From contig DPRS01000038.1 of the NCBI GenBank assembly GCA_003537575.1, positions 59,821 to 113,537 of the forward strand: 53,717 nucleotides of DNA, in the 5' to 3' direction. The notes under the pieces were generated by a model. The model made no database searches. It saw only the letters and a program-made list of their open reading frames with translations, and was not told the DNA's origin. The position numbers were made by a program, and so were the translations under genes. Within the stretch, counting starts at the first letter, position 1; each line of letters begins with the position of its first letter. This DNA comes from Oxalobacteraceae bacterium. GTDB taxonomy: Bacteria; Pseudomonadota; Gammaproteobacteria; Burkholderiales; Burkholderiaceae_D. Shown here one piece after another: positions 7,937 to 16,848 of this stretch.

Positions 7937-8010
7937 GCGCGAAGCTTACTACGAAGTGCATTGGCCGACAGCAGAAACTGGCGGGCGCAGGATCGACATG
8001 GCGGGCGCAG

Positions 8011-10791
8011 CTACGCGGCAGCCTTGATGGAAATTTTCTGCGCAAAAATGATCTTCTTCAACTCGGGCACGCACGAGCCGCAATTGGTGCCGCACTTGAG
8101 CTTGTCCTGCAAACCCGCCAGGCAAGCATCGCCATCGCCCGCCATGCCGGCCAGGGTGTCGCCGATTTCGCCTTCCGACACATTGAAGCAGTTGCAGACG
8201 ATCTTGCCGCGTGATTTGAAGCCCTGCGGCGCCTGGCTGGACGGCATCAGCAGCAGGCGGCCGAGCGCGGCGACCGCCTGGCCTTCTTCCAGGTATTGCT
8301 TCAGCCAGTGCTCGGCGGAGGTGTCGCCCGCCAGCGCTACCGCCGCCAGCTTGCCATCCTTCACCAGGATGCGGCGCGCATTGCCGCGCTTTTTGTCGTC
8401 GTAACGCAGCACCTCAGCGCCGACCAGGTGGAATTTCGCTTCGATTTCGGCCAGCAGTTGCGGCGCGGCGGCATAATCGTCCGCGGCGCGGAACAGCACC
8501 CCGACTTGCTCGCGCCCGAACAGCGTGCATGACGCATACGCGAAGTGGCGCATGTAGGGGCGCAGGCTTGCCTGCAGGGCCAGCACAGCGGAGGGCTCGA
8601 CCCAGCCGAACACCAGGAAACGCCAGGGCAATTCCGCCTTGAGAATCTTCGCGGCCGCATGTTTAAGTTCCGGCTGCTTCGAGTAGGGGTCGATTGCCGG
8701 CAGGGTCAGGGCATTGACGCCATGGCTGCCCTCGCCTTCGCGGCCGCGCCCGGAGACGTATTCCTCGCCCCAGTGCATGCCGATGAAAGCCTGGCCGGGA
8801 CGCATGTCGTCGCCGGCCGCCGCCGGCAGGATTTGCGAGCCGCGCCGGCTGGTGACATGCACCAGATCGCCTTCTTTGATAAAGCGGCGCTCCATGTCCT
8901 GCGCCGCCATCACCACCGCCGGCTCGGACTGATGCGCGAACAGTTGCGCCACCGTGCCGGTGCGGCTCATGCCGTGCCACTGGTCGCGCAGGCGCCCGGT
9001 GCTGAGGCGGAAGGGGTAGCGCGCATCGACCGGCTCGGCCACCGGCTGGTAGGCAGTATTGACGAATTTCGCCCGGCCATTGGATGTCGGGAAGACGCCG
9101 TCTTCATACAGGCGTTTTTTACCGCCGGCGGCACCCTGCGGGTATGGCCATTGCTGCGGGCCTTGCTCTTCGAGGATCCGGTAAGACAAGCCGGTGATAT
9201 CGAGGTCGCGTCCGCGCGTGGATTCGCGGTGCTCATTCCAGATTTCCTCGGTGGTCGCGTACGGGAACAGGGTGCGCGGCCTGTCCAGCAGGGCTTCGAG
9301 CTTGCGCGCGAAGCGGATCACGATTTCCCAGTCGTGCAGCGCTTCGCCGGGCTTGTCGAGCGCGGCCTTGATGCGCGTGATGCGGCGCTCGGAATTGGTG
9401 ACGGTGCCTTCCTTTTCGCTCCAGCTGGTGGCCGGCAGCAGCACATCGGCATAGTCGGCGCTGGCGATGGTCTTGTAGGCATCCTGCACGATGACCAGTT
9501 CGGCTTTTTTTAATGCCTCGCGGATCAGCTTCTGGTCCGGCATCGATTGCGCCGGGTTGGTGCAGGCGATCCACAGGATCTTGATTTCCCCCGTGCGCAC
9601 CGCCTCGAACATTTCGACGGCGGTCTTGCCAGGTTTGCCCGGTACGTCCTCGATGCCCCACAGTGTTGCGACTTCGGCGCGGTGATCCGCGTTGGCCAGG
9701 TCGCGGTGCGCCGACAGCAGGTTGGCCATGCCGCCGACTTCGCGCCCGCCCATGGCATTGGGCTGGCCGGTCAGCGAAAACGGCCCGGCGCCGGACTTGC
9801 CGATCTGCGCGGTGGCCAGGTGCAGGTTGATCAGGGCGGCGTTCTTCATCGTGCCCGAGGCCGACTGGTTCAGGCCCTGGCAGTACAGCGACAGGCTCGC
9901 CTTCGATTGACCGAACAGGCGCGCCGCCGCCACCAGGTCTTGCTCGCGAATGCCGCAGATTTCGGCGACATGGGCCGGCGTGTAGTCGCGCACGGTTTTC
10001 CGCAGTTCGGCAAAGCCTTCGGTATGCGCCTCGATATAGACGGTGTCGATCAGCTCTTCCCACAGGCAGATGTGCAGCATGCCGTTGAACAGCGCCACGT
10101 CGGTGCCGGGCAGGATCGGCAGGAACAGGTCGGCTTCGCGCGCGGTATCGGTCTTGCGCGGGTCGGCGACGATCACCTTCATCTGCGGATTGGCGCGGCG
10201 CGCGGCTTCCAGCCGGCGGTACAGGATCGGATGCGCGTAGGCGGTGTTGGAGCCGACGATGAAGACCACCTCGGCCAGTTCGATATCTTCATAGCAGGCC
10301 GGCGGCGCATCGGCGCCCAGGGTTTGCTTGTAGCCCGCCACCGCGCTCGACATGCACAGGCGCGAGTTGGTGTCGACGTTGTTGGTGCCGATCAGCCCCT
10401 TGGCGAGCTTGTTGAAGACGTAGTAATCCTCGGTCAGCAACTGTCCGGAGATGTAGAAACCGACGCTGTCCGGGCCATGCCGGGCGATGGTGTCTGCGAA
10501 TTTTTGCGCCATGTAATCGAGACTGGCATCCCAGGTGACGCGCTCGCGCGCGCCGCCGCCTTTGTTGCGTTCCGCGCGCATTTCCGGATAGAGCGCACGC
10601 GCCTGCTGCTGCAGCACCGGACTGGCCGTCAGATGCAGCGTGCTGCCCTTGGTGCACAAGCGGCCGAAGTTGGCCGGGTGATCGGGGTCGCCCTTGACGC
10701 CCAGCACCTGGCGGCCGTCGGACTCGATGATCACGCCGCAGCCGACGCCGCAGTAGCAGCAAGTGGCCCTGGTTTGCCGGAGCTCGCTCAT
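8011..10791 (-). CDS. nasA: Assimilatory nitrate reductase, molybdopterin catalytic subunit
   Basis: Reduces nitrate to nitrite in the cytoplasm. The 926-residue protein begins with a [4Fe-4S] motif (CCYCGVGCG at residues 11-19, last Cys in GRLCTKG ~46), followed by the bis-MGD molybdenum domains (NNVDTNSRLCMSSAVAGYK ~137) and the dinucleotide-binding region (RYPFRLSTGRLRDQWH ~597). The C-terminus carries a BFD-like [2Fe-2S] module (CNCFNVSEGEIGDT, then LKCGTNCGSC), typical of NasA-type enzymes. It lacks a Tat signal, consistent with assimilation. Its ATG overlaps the nirD stop by 4 bases (ATGA), indicating translational coupling. Confidence 0.96.
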   Translation of the reverse strand: MSELRQTRATCCYCGVGCGVIIESDGRQVLGVKGDPDHPANFGRLCTKGSTLHLTASPVLQQQARALYPEMRAERNKGGGARERVTWDASLDYMAQKFADTIARHGPDSVGFYISGQLLTEDYYVFNKLAKGLIGTNNVDTNSRLCMSSAVAGYKQTLGADAPPACYEDIELAEVVFIVGSNTAYAHPILYRRLEAARRANPQMKVIVADPRKTDTAREADLFLPILPGTDVALFNGMLHICLWEELIDTVYIEAHTEGFAELRKTVRDYTPAHVAEICGIREQDLVAAARLFGQSKASLSLYCQGLNQSASGTMKNAALINLHLATAQIGKSGAGPFSLTGQPNAMGGREVGGMANLLSAHRDLANADHRAEVATLWGIEDVPGKPGKTAVEMFEAVRTGEIKILWIACTNPAQSMPDQKLIREALKKAELVIVQDAYKTIASADYADVLLPATSWSEKEGTVTNSERRITRIKAALDKPGEALHDWEIVIRFARKLEALLDRPRTLFPYATTEEIWNEHRESTRGRDLDITGLSYRILEEQGPQQWPYPQGAAGGKKRLYEDGVFPTSNGRAKFVNTAYQPVAEPVDARYPFRLSTGRLRDQWHGMSRTGTVAQLFAHQSEPAVVMAAQDMERRFIKEGDLVHVTSRRGSQILPAAAGDDMRPGQAFIGMHWGEEYVSGRGREGEGSHGVNALTLPAIDPYSKQPELKHAAAKILKAELPWRFLVFGWVEPSAVLALQASLRPYMRHFAYASCTLFGREQVGVLFRAADDYAAAPQLLAEIEAKFHLVGAEVLRYDDKKRGNARRILVKDGKLAAVALAGDTSAEHWLKQYLEEGQAVAALGRLLLMPSSQAPQGFKSRGKIVCNCFNVSEGEIGDTLAGMAGDGDACLAGLQDKLKCGTNCGSCVPELKKIIFAQKISIKAAA

Positions 10792-11141
10792 GCGGCTTTC
10801 GCCTCCAGGCCGAGCGCGTTCAGTTCATTGACGTCGAGATAGACCTTGCCATCCTCCACCTTGACGGCGAATTTCGGCGTGCACCCTTCGTCCGGCGCCG
10901 TCGCGCAGCCGGAACCGAGCTCGATGTTCCAGTTATGCAGCGGGCAGGCGACCCGCTCGCCGAAGACGATGCCTTGCGACAGCGGGCCGCCCTTGTGCGG
11001 GCACTTGTCGAGCAGCGCGAATACCTTGTCTTCGCTGTTGCGGAAGACGGCGACGTCGGGCTGGCCGTCACGCTTGACCACGCGCGCGCCCAGTACGGGA
11101 ATGTCGCCTACCTGGCAGACCGGTTTCCATTGTTGAGTCAT
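10788..11141 (-). CDS. nirD: Nitrite reductase small subunit NirD
   Basis: A 117-residue Rieske-type ferredoxin-like subunit of assimilatory nitrite reductase. The [2Fe-2S] ligands are visible as CPHKGGPL and CPLHNWNI, an intact Rieske pair. The ATG at 11141 is chosen because it follows a ribosome-binding sequence AAGGAAA and gives MTQQWKPVCQVGDI, the normal NirD start; the open frame continues upstream without support. It lies 46 bases after nirB and its stop overlaps the nasA start. Confidence 0.95.
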   Translation of the reverse strand: MTQQWKPVCQVGDIPVLGARVVKRDGQPDVAVFRNSEDKVFALLDKCPHKGGPLSQGIVFGERVACPLHNWNIELGSGCATAPDEGCTPKFAVKVEDGKVYLDVNELNALGLEAKAA

Positions 11142-11187
11142 GTTGTTTCCTTGTTCGTAAAGTGGCAGCAGCTGGACAAGCGCAGCA

Positions 11188-13638
11188 TCAGACGCTGAGC
11201 GGCGCGAACTGGCGGGCATCGACCATCGCCTTTTCCTGCTCATGCCAGGGATCGGGTTCGCCATCCAGCGCAAACAGCAGGCGCTCGTACAGGGCCTTGC
11301 GATTGGCTGCGTCTTCCAGCACCTTCTTCTTGACGTAATCCAGGCCGACGCGGGAAACGTAATGCACCGTGCGCTCAAGGTACCAGCCTTCCTCGCGATA
11401 CAACTGCAGGAAGGCGCCGGCGTATTCGAGCACTTCCTCGTGGGTCTTGAGCTTGACGAAGAATTGCGCGACTTCGGTCTTGATGCCGCCATTGCCGCCG
11501 ACGTAAATCTCCCAGCCGGAATCGACGCCGATCACGCCGACATCCTTGATGCCGGCTTCGGCGCAATTGCGCGGACAGCCCGACACGGCCAGCTTGACCT
11601 TGTGCGGCGAATACATGCGCGCCAGCGCGCGTTCCAGCTCCTGCCCCATGCGGGTGGAATCCTGGGTGCCGAAGCGACACCACTCGGAGCCGACGCAGGT
11701 TTTCACCGTGCGCAAACCCTTGGCATAGGCCAGGCCCGAAGGCATGCCGAGGTCATGCCAGACTTCGCGCAAGTCTTCCTTCTTCACGCCCAGCAAATCG
11801 ATGCGCTGGCCGCCGGTCACTTTGACGGTCGGGATCTTGTATTTATCCACCACGTCGGCGATCCGGCGCAGCTCGGAGGCGCTGGTTTCGCCGCCCCACA
11901 TGCGCGGGATCACCGAATAGGTGCCATCCTTCTGGATGTTGGCGTGCGAGCGCTCGTTGATGTAGCGCGATTGCGGATCGTCTTTCGCTTCATGCGGCCA
12001 GGTCGAGATCAGGTAATAGTTCAGCGCCGGGCGGCAGGACGAGCAGCCGTTGGGGGTGCGCCATTCAAGGAAATGCATGGCATCCGGGATGGTCAGCAGC
12101 TTGTTGGCCCTGATGGCGTCGCGCACTTCCTGATGGGTGCGGTCGGTGCAGCCGCACATCGGCTTGGCCTTGGCGGAAGTGGAATAGTCGCCGCCGGCGG
12201 TGGCCATGATGATCTGTTCCACCAGCCCGGTGCAGGAGCCGCAGGAAGCCGAGGCCTTGGTATGCTTGCGCACGTCTTCCAGGGTGAACAGGCCCTTTTC
12301 CTTGATCGCCTTGACGATGGTGCCCTTGCAGACGCCATTGCAGCCGCATACTTCGGCGTCGTCCGGCATGGAAGCCGCCTTGGTATGGCCTTCGTGGCCG
12401 ACGTCGCCAGGACGGCCGGTATTGGCTTCGCCGAACATCAGGCTGTCGCGGATTTCGCCGATGTTCTTGCCTTCCCTGAGCAGCTTGAAGTACCAGCTGC
12501 CATCGACGGTGTCGCCATACAGGCAGGCGCCGACCAGCCTGTCGTCCTTCAGCACCAGCTTTTTATAAACGCCGCCGATGGGGTCGGACAGGACGATTTC
12601 CTCAGTGTCTTCGCCGCCCATGAAGTCGCCCGCCGAGAACAGGTCGATGCCGGTGACCTTCAGCTTGGTCGAGGTTACCGACCCCTGATAGCGGCCGATG
12701 CCGAAGTTGGCGAGATGGTTGGCGCACACCCGGGCCATTTCGAACAGCGGCGCCACCAGTCCGTAGGCGGTGCCACGATGGCTGACGCATTCGCCGACGG
12801 CATAGATGCGCGGGTCGAAGGTTTGCATGGTGTCGTTGACGACGATGCCACGATTGCAATACAGCCCGGTCGATTCGGCCAGCGTGGTGTTGGGACGGAT
12901 GCCGACCGCCATCACCACCAGTTGCGCCGGCACTTCGCTGCCGTCGTTGAAGCGCACCGCTTTCACGTGGCCGCTCTTGCCGTCATCCTGATCGCCGAGG
13001 ATTTCCTGGGTGTTCTTTTTCAGCAGGAAGTTCAGGCCACGCTCTTCCAGCGACTTTTGCAGCATCTTGCCGGCGACGGCATCGAGCTGGCGATCCATCA
13101 GGGTGTCCGACAGGTGCACCACCGACACTTCCATGCCGCGCAGCTTCAAGCCATTGGCGGCTTCCAGGCCCAGCAGGCCGCCGCCGATGACGATTGCCTG
13201 CTTGTGTTTCGCGGCCGCCTCGATCATGGCGTTGGTGTCCTGGATATCGCGGTAGGAAATCACGCCTTCCAGGTCCTTGCCAGGCACCGGCAGCACGAAG
13301 GGATTGGAGCCGGTCGCCAGCAGCAGGCGGTCATATTCCGCCGTGGTGCCATCCTCGGCGATTACCAACCGCCTGGTGCGATCGATCTTCGTGATTTTTT
13401 TGCCGAGGTGCAGGGTGATATTGTTATCCTCATACCAGTCGACATCGTTGAGCATGATGTCCTTGATGGTCTGTTCGCCCGCCAGCACCGGCGACAGCAG
13501 GATGCGGTTGTAATTCGCGTACGGCTCGGCGCCGAACACAGTGATGTCGTACACATCCGGAGCGAGCTTGAGCAACTCCTCCAGCGTGCGCACACCGGCC
13601 ATACCGTTACCCACCATTACCAGCTTCAGCTTTTTCAT
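11188..13638 (-). CDS. nirB: Nitrite reductase [NAD(P)H] large subunit NirB
   Basis: Reduces nitrite to ammonium. The 816-residue protein has an N-terminal FAD/NAD(P)H module (VMVGNGMAGVRTLEEL ~6; AIVIGGGLLGLEAANGL ~148). Two BFD-like [2Fe-2S] segments follow (CGCNGVCKGTIV ~430; CGCTDRTHQEVRDAI ~495). The C-terminal siroheme/[4Fe-4S] domain has the ligand pairs TCVGSEWCRFG (~647) and SGCPRNCAEAG (~685). A strong RBS (GGAGG) precedes the ATG. It is first in the minus-strand arm, with a sigma-54 promoter about 26 bases before the start. Confidence 0.98.
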   Translation of the reverse strand: MKKLKLVMVGNGMAGVRTLEELLKLAPDVYDITVFGAEPYANYNRILLSPVLAGEQTIKDIMLNDVDWYEDNNITLHLGKKITKIDRTRRLVIAEDGTTAEYDRLLLATGSNPFVLPVPGKDLEGVISYRDIQDTNAMIEAAAKHKQAIVIGGGLLGLEAANGLKLRGMEVSVVHLSDTLMDRQLDAVAGKMLQKSLEERGLNFLLKKNTQEILGDQDDGKSGHVKAVRFNDGSEVPAQLVVMAVGIRPNTTLAESTGLYCNRGIVVNDTMQTFDPRIYAVGECVSHRGTAYGLVAPLFEMARVCANHLANFGIGRYQGSVTSTKLKVTGIDLFSAGDFMGGEDTEEIVLSDPIGGVYKKLVLKDDRLVGACLYGDTVDGSWYFKLLREGKNIGEIRDSLMFGEANTGRPGDVGHEGHTKAASMPDDAEVCGCNGVCKGTIVKAIKEKGLFTLEDVRKHTKASASCGSCTGLVEQIIMATAGGDYSTSAKAKPMCGCTDRTHQEVRDAIRANKLLTIPDAMHFLEWRTPNGCSSCRPALNYYLISTWPHEAKDDPQSRYINERSHANIQKDGTYSVIPRMWGGETSASELRRIADVVDKYKIPTVKVTGGQRIDLLGVKKEDLREVWHDLGMPSGLAYAKGLRTVKTCVGSEWCRFGTQDSTRMGQELERALARMYSPHKVKLAVSGCPRNCAEAGIKDVGVIGVDSGWEIYVGGNGGIKTEVAQFFVKLKTHEEVLEYAGAFLQLYREEGWYLERTVHYVSRVGLDYVKKKVLEDAANRKALYERLLFALDGEPDPWHEQEKAMVDARQFAPLSV

Positions 13639-13674
13639 TGCACTACCCTCCTGGTTGTCCTCTTGCCTCTATCT

Positions 13675-13690
13675 AGCAAAAGCAATGCCA
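13675..13690 (-). promoter_or_regulatory. Sigma-54 promoter for nirBD-nasA-ybiB-cobA
   Basis: The minus strand reads TGGCATTGCTTTTGCT. The -24 GG and -12 GC lie at the required 10-base separation and the match to TGGCAC-N5-TTGCW is close (T for C at one position). Predicted start is near 13664, leaving a 26-base leader before nirB. Confidence 0.75.
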
Positions 13691-13750
13691 GTTGCCGGTG
13701 CAGGAAAAAAGCCGGAAAAAGTGCAGCAACGCCTTATCTTGGTGAAGATC

Positions 13751-13768
13751 CGCATCCCATTTGGTGCA
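13751..13768. promoter_or_regulatory. NtrC-like activator site 1
   Basis: CGCATCC-CATT-TGGTGCA is a 7-4-7 dyad. The right half is a perfect NtrC half-site (TGGTGCA) and the left half is degenerate. It is centred about 115 bases before the predicted narK start and 96 bases before the nirB start. Confidence 0.5.
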
Positions 13769-13800
13769 CTACGTTCTGCGAAGCGGTTTATTCAGGTGCA

Positions 13801-13818
13801 TGCGCAAACTCTTGCGCA
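13801..13818. promoter_or_regulatory. NtrC-like activator site 2 (perfect 7-4-7 dyad)
   Basis: TGCGCAA-ACTC-TTGCGCA is a perfect 7-4-7 inverted repeat with the same geometry as the NtrC consensus TGCACCA-N4-TGGTGCA, but the inner bases differ. Its centre is exactly 50 bases from site 1 and about 65 bases before the predicted narK start. It could be an NtrC variant or the site of another activator. Confidence 0.5.
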
Positions 13819-13848
13819 AAACCTTATATAAGACACGCACGAAAACAA

Positions 13849-13864
13849 TGGCACGGCACTTGCA
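13849..13864 (+). promoter_or_regulatory. Sigma-54 promoter for the narK-kinase-nasR operon
   Basis: TGGCACGGCACTTGCA is an exact match to the sigma-54 consensus (TGGCACG-N4-TTGCW). Predicted start is near 13875, giving a 29-base leader before the transporter ATG. Confidence 0.88.
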
Positions 13865-13903
13865 TAGTGCGTTCCATTCACTTTTTTGGACACCAGAGGA
13901 CAC

Positions 13904-15118
13904 ATGCAAAAATCATCATTCTGGAAGGCCGGCCACACGCCGACGCTGCTGGCGGCATTCTTTTATTTCGATCTCAGTTTCATGGTCTGGGTGATTCTCG
14001 GCCCGCTTGGCATACAGATCGCCAAAGACCTCGGCCTGTCGGCCGCGCAGAAGGGCATGATCGTCGCCACCCCGTTGCTGGCCGGCGCGCTGCTGCGTAT
14101 CGTGATGGGCGTGCTGGTTGATCATCTAAAACCGAAGAAGGCGGGCGCCATCGGCCAGGTCATTGTCATCGCCGGCCTGTTGTGGGCCTGGCTGGGCAAG
14201 CTGGACAGCTATGCCGGCATTCTCGCGCTGGGCGTGCTGCTGGGGGTGGCAGGCGCCGCCTTTGCGGTGGCGCTGCCGCTGGCATCGCGCTGGTATCCGC
14301 CGGAGCACCAGGGCACGGCGCTCGGGATTGCCGGCGCCGGCAATTCCGGCACGGCGTTTGCCGCGCTGTTTGCGCCCAGCCTGGCGCTGGCCTTCGGCTG
14401 GCAAAATGTATTCGGGTGGTGCCTGATCCCGCTGGGAATCGCCTTCGTCGTCTATATGGTATACGCCAAGGATGCGCCCTCGGCGCCGCCGCCGAAGTCG
14501 ATGATCGAGTATCTGCACGTATTGAAGGACAAGGATGCCTGGTGGTTCATGTTCTTTTATGGCGTGACCTTCGGCGGCTTTTCCGGGCTGGCGTCGTCGC
14601 TGGCGATCTACTTCAACGGCCAGTACGGCCTGTCGCCGGTCATTGCCGGTTACTTCACCGCCGCCTGCGTATTCGCCGGTTCGCTGGTGCGCCCATTGGG
14701 TGGGCAGATTGCCGATCGTATCGGCGGCATCAAGACCCTCTCGATCATGTACATGCTGGCGGCAACTTTCCTGTTCATCGCCAGTGCCGGATTGTCATCG
14801 CCGGTGATGGCGGTGGTGATCTTCGTGCTGGCGATGCTGTCTCTGGGCACCGGCAACGGCGCCGTGTTCCAGCTGGTGCCGCAGCGGTTCAGGAAGGAGA
14901 TCGGCGTCATGACCGGACTGGTCGGCATGGCCGGCGGCGTCGGCGGCTTTTATCTCGCCTCCAGCCTGGGCTACTCCAAGCAGCTTACCGGCAGCTATCA
15001 GGCCGGCTTGACCATCTTCGCCTCGCTCGCGGTGGTTGCCCTGATCGGCCTGTCGCTGGTGAAGGGCCGCTGGCGCACCACATGGGGCAGCGCGGCAATG
15101 ACGACGGCTAAAATTTAA
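13904..15118 (+). CDS. narK: Nitrate/nitrite transporter, NarK/NasA type (MFS, NNP family)
   Basis: A 404-residue inner-membrane major facilitator protein with about twelve hydrophobic segments. The nitrate signature is visible as GIAGAGNSGTAFAAL (~residue 142) and its C-terminal counterpart GMAGGVGGFYLAS (~345); RIVMGVLVDHLKPKKAG (~65) is the MFS loop 2-3 motif. The ATG at 13904 is chosen over the upstream in-frame TTG (13886) because AGAGGA precedes it and MQKSSFWKAGHTPTLL is the usual NNP start. It leads the plus-strand arm, and the next gene starts 3 bases after its stop. Confidence 0.93.
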   Translation: MQKSSFWKAGHTPTLLAAFFYFDLSFMVWVILGPLGIQIAKDLGLSAAQKGMIVATPLLAGALLRIVMGVLVDHLKPKKAGAIGQVIVIAGLLWAWLGKLDSYAGILALGVLLGVAGAAFAVALPLASRWYPPEHQGTALGIAGAGNSGTAFAALFAPSLALAFGWQNVFGWCLIPLGIAFVVYMVYAKDAPSAPPPKSMIEYLHVLKDKDAWWFMFFYGVTFGGFSGLASSLAIYFNGQYGLSPVIAGYFTAACVFAGSLVRPLGGQIADRIGGIKTLSIMYMLAATFLFIASAGLSSPVMAVVIFVLAMLSLGTGNGAVFQLVPQRFRKEIGVMTGLVGMAGGVGGFYLASSLGYSKQLTGSYQAGLTIFASLAVVALIGLSLVKGRWRTTWGSAAMTTAKI

Positions 15119-15120
15119 AT

Positions 15121-16830
15121 ATGCAACTACTTATCGACGCCGGCCATGCCACCGCAGCAGGAAACCGTCCCCGCAACGAGGATTTCGTCGGCATGGTCAC
15201 GCCCGGCGAGCCGGAGCTTTCCACCAGGGGCTTGCTGGCGGCGATCGCCGATGGCGTCTCCGGCAACGAAGGCGGACGCCAGGCTGCCGAATACACGGTG
15301 CGCGGCCTGCTGACCGATTACTACGCCACGCCGGACACCTGGCCCGTGACGCAGGCATTAGACCGCGTGCTCAAGGCGATCAACAGCTGGGTGCAGCAGC
15401 AGGGTTCGATCCGGCCGGAACTTTCCGGCATGGCCACCACCCTGACCTGCGTGGTGGTGCGCGGCAGCTTCTATTACTTTGCCCATGTCGGCGACAGCCG
15501 GTTATACCTGCTGCGCGAAGGCAAGCTGACACGGCTCTCGGCAGATCATGTGTGGGACCGCCCGGAAATGCAGCACGTGCTCACGCGCGCCATCGGCCTC
15601 GATTCCCGCCTGGCCGTCGATCACGGCATGGGGGAGCTGCGCGAGGGCGATGTCTTGCTGCTGACGACCGACGGCGTCTGGTCGGCGCTGCCGGAATACG
15701 ACATCGGCGCCATGCTGGCGGAACTTGCCGCGGACAAGCGCGATGCCGCCGCAACCGCGGACGCGCTGGTCGCGGCAGCGCTGCAGGCCGGCTCGAGCGA
15801 CAATGCCAGCGCGCTGGCTTTGCGCGTCGATGCCCTGCCGAAGGAAAACCTGCGCGACGCGGTGCTGGCTTCGCGCCAATTGCCGTTGCCGCCGAAACTG
15901 AAACCAGGCCAATCCATCGACGGCTATCGGGTCGAAGAAGTGTTGCATGCTTCGCAGGCGACCCTGGTTTACCGCGTCATCGATCCGGCAAGCCAGCGCC
16001 CGCTGGTTCTGAAAACCCTGCACCCGGACCGTGCCGGCGACCCCGATGAATGCGCCGCATTTGCGCACGAGGAATGGCTGGCCAAGCGCGCGGTGGCGCG
16101 CTTCTTTGCGCAAGTCGTCGCGCCGGCGCAAAGGAACTACCTGTATTACCTTTGCACCTGGCATGAAGGCGCGACCATCCAGCAGCACCTCGACAGCGGC
16201 AAGCATTTCACCATGCCGGAAGCCATCGCCCACGGCACGCGGCTGGCGCGCGCGGTCGGCGCGCTGCACCGCCGCAGCATCCTGCATCGCGACATCAAGC
16301 CGGGCAATGTCCACCTCGGCGCCGACGGCGAATTGCGAGTGCTGGATTTCGGCGTGGCGCAATCCGGGCTGGACGCCGAAACCGGCGATGCCGCCAGGGC
16401 CCCGCGCGCCGGCACGCCTTCGTTTCTGGCGCCGGAACTGTTCGATGGCGAGCATCCTTCGCGCCAGACCGACCTGTATGCCGCCGGCGTCACCCTGTAC
16501 CAGATGCTGACCCGCCATTACCCCTATGGCGAAATCGAACCCTTTCAGCGGCCGCGTTTCGGCGAGCCGGCGCCGCCATCGCGCTACCGCCCGGACATCC
16601 CGCTCTGGCTGGAAAATGTCTTGCTGAAAGCGGTGGCGCGCGATCCGGAGCTGCGCTTCGAAACCGCCGAAGAATTCGTCCTTGCTCTCGAAAGGGGCTC
16701 CAGCCGCCCGCTGGCGGCACCGCGCAAGATGCCGCTGGCCACGCGCACGCCGGAAACCCTGTGGCGGGCGATTGCCGCCATATCGGTGGTGATCAACCTG
16801 CTGTTGCTGTATTTGCTGGTGGTACGCTAG
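15121..16830 (+). CDS. Fused PP2C protein phosphatase / Ser-Thr protein kinase with C-terminal membrane anchor
   Basis: A 569-residue bifunctional signalling protein. The N-terminal half is a PP2C phosphatase whose metal-site motifs appear intact: RNEDFVG (~19), IADGVSGNEGG (~42), HVGDSRLYLLR (~122), TTDGVW (~182) and SSDNASAL (~225). The C-terminal half (~265-540) is a Hanks-type kinase with the ATP lysine in LVLKTLHPD, catalytic loop HRDIKPGN (~391), an intact DFG, and a GTPSFLAPE activation segment. A single hydrophobic helix ends the protein (ISVVINLLLLYLLVV), so both catalytic domains should face the cytoplasm on a tail anchor. It is cotranscribed with a nitrate transporter and a nitrate antiterminator. 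Its target is unknown. Confidence 0.9.
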   Translation: MQLLIDAGHATAAGNRPRNEDFVGMVTPGEPELSTRGLLAAIADGVSGNEGGRQAAEYTVRGLLTDYYATPDTWPVTQALDRVLKAINSWVQQQGSIRPELSGMATTLTCVVVRGSFYYFAHVGDSRLYLLREGKLTRLSADHVWDRPEMQHVLTRAIGLDSRLAVDHGMGELREGDVLLLTTDGVWSALPEYDIGAMLAELAADKRDAAATADALVAAALQAGSSDNASALALRVDALPKENLRDAVLASRQLPLPPKLKPGQSIDGYRVEEVLHASQATLVYRVIDPASQRPLVLKTLHPDRAGDPDECAAFAHEEWLAKRAVARFFAQVVAPAQRNYLYYLCTWHEGATIQQHLDSGKHFTMPEAIAHGTRLARAVGALHRRSILHRDIKPGNVHLGADGELRVLDFGVAQSGLDAETGDAARAPRAGTPSFLAPELFDGEHPSRQTDLYAAGVTLYQMLTRHYPYGEIEPFQRPRFGEPAPPSRYRPDIPLWLENVLLKAVARDPELRFETAEEFVLALERGSSRPLAAPRKMPLATRTPETLWRAIAAISVVINLLLLYLLVVR

Positions 16831-16848
16831 ATATTAATTATTAATGCA

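Noticed and set aside
11242..14121. 959-codon plus-strand open frame across nirB and the sigma-54 region
   Set aside because: Antisense to nirB, without family motifs; long antisense frames are expected at this GC content.
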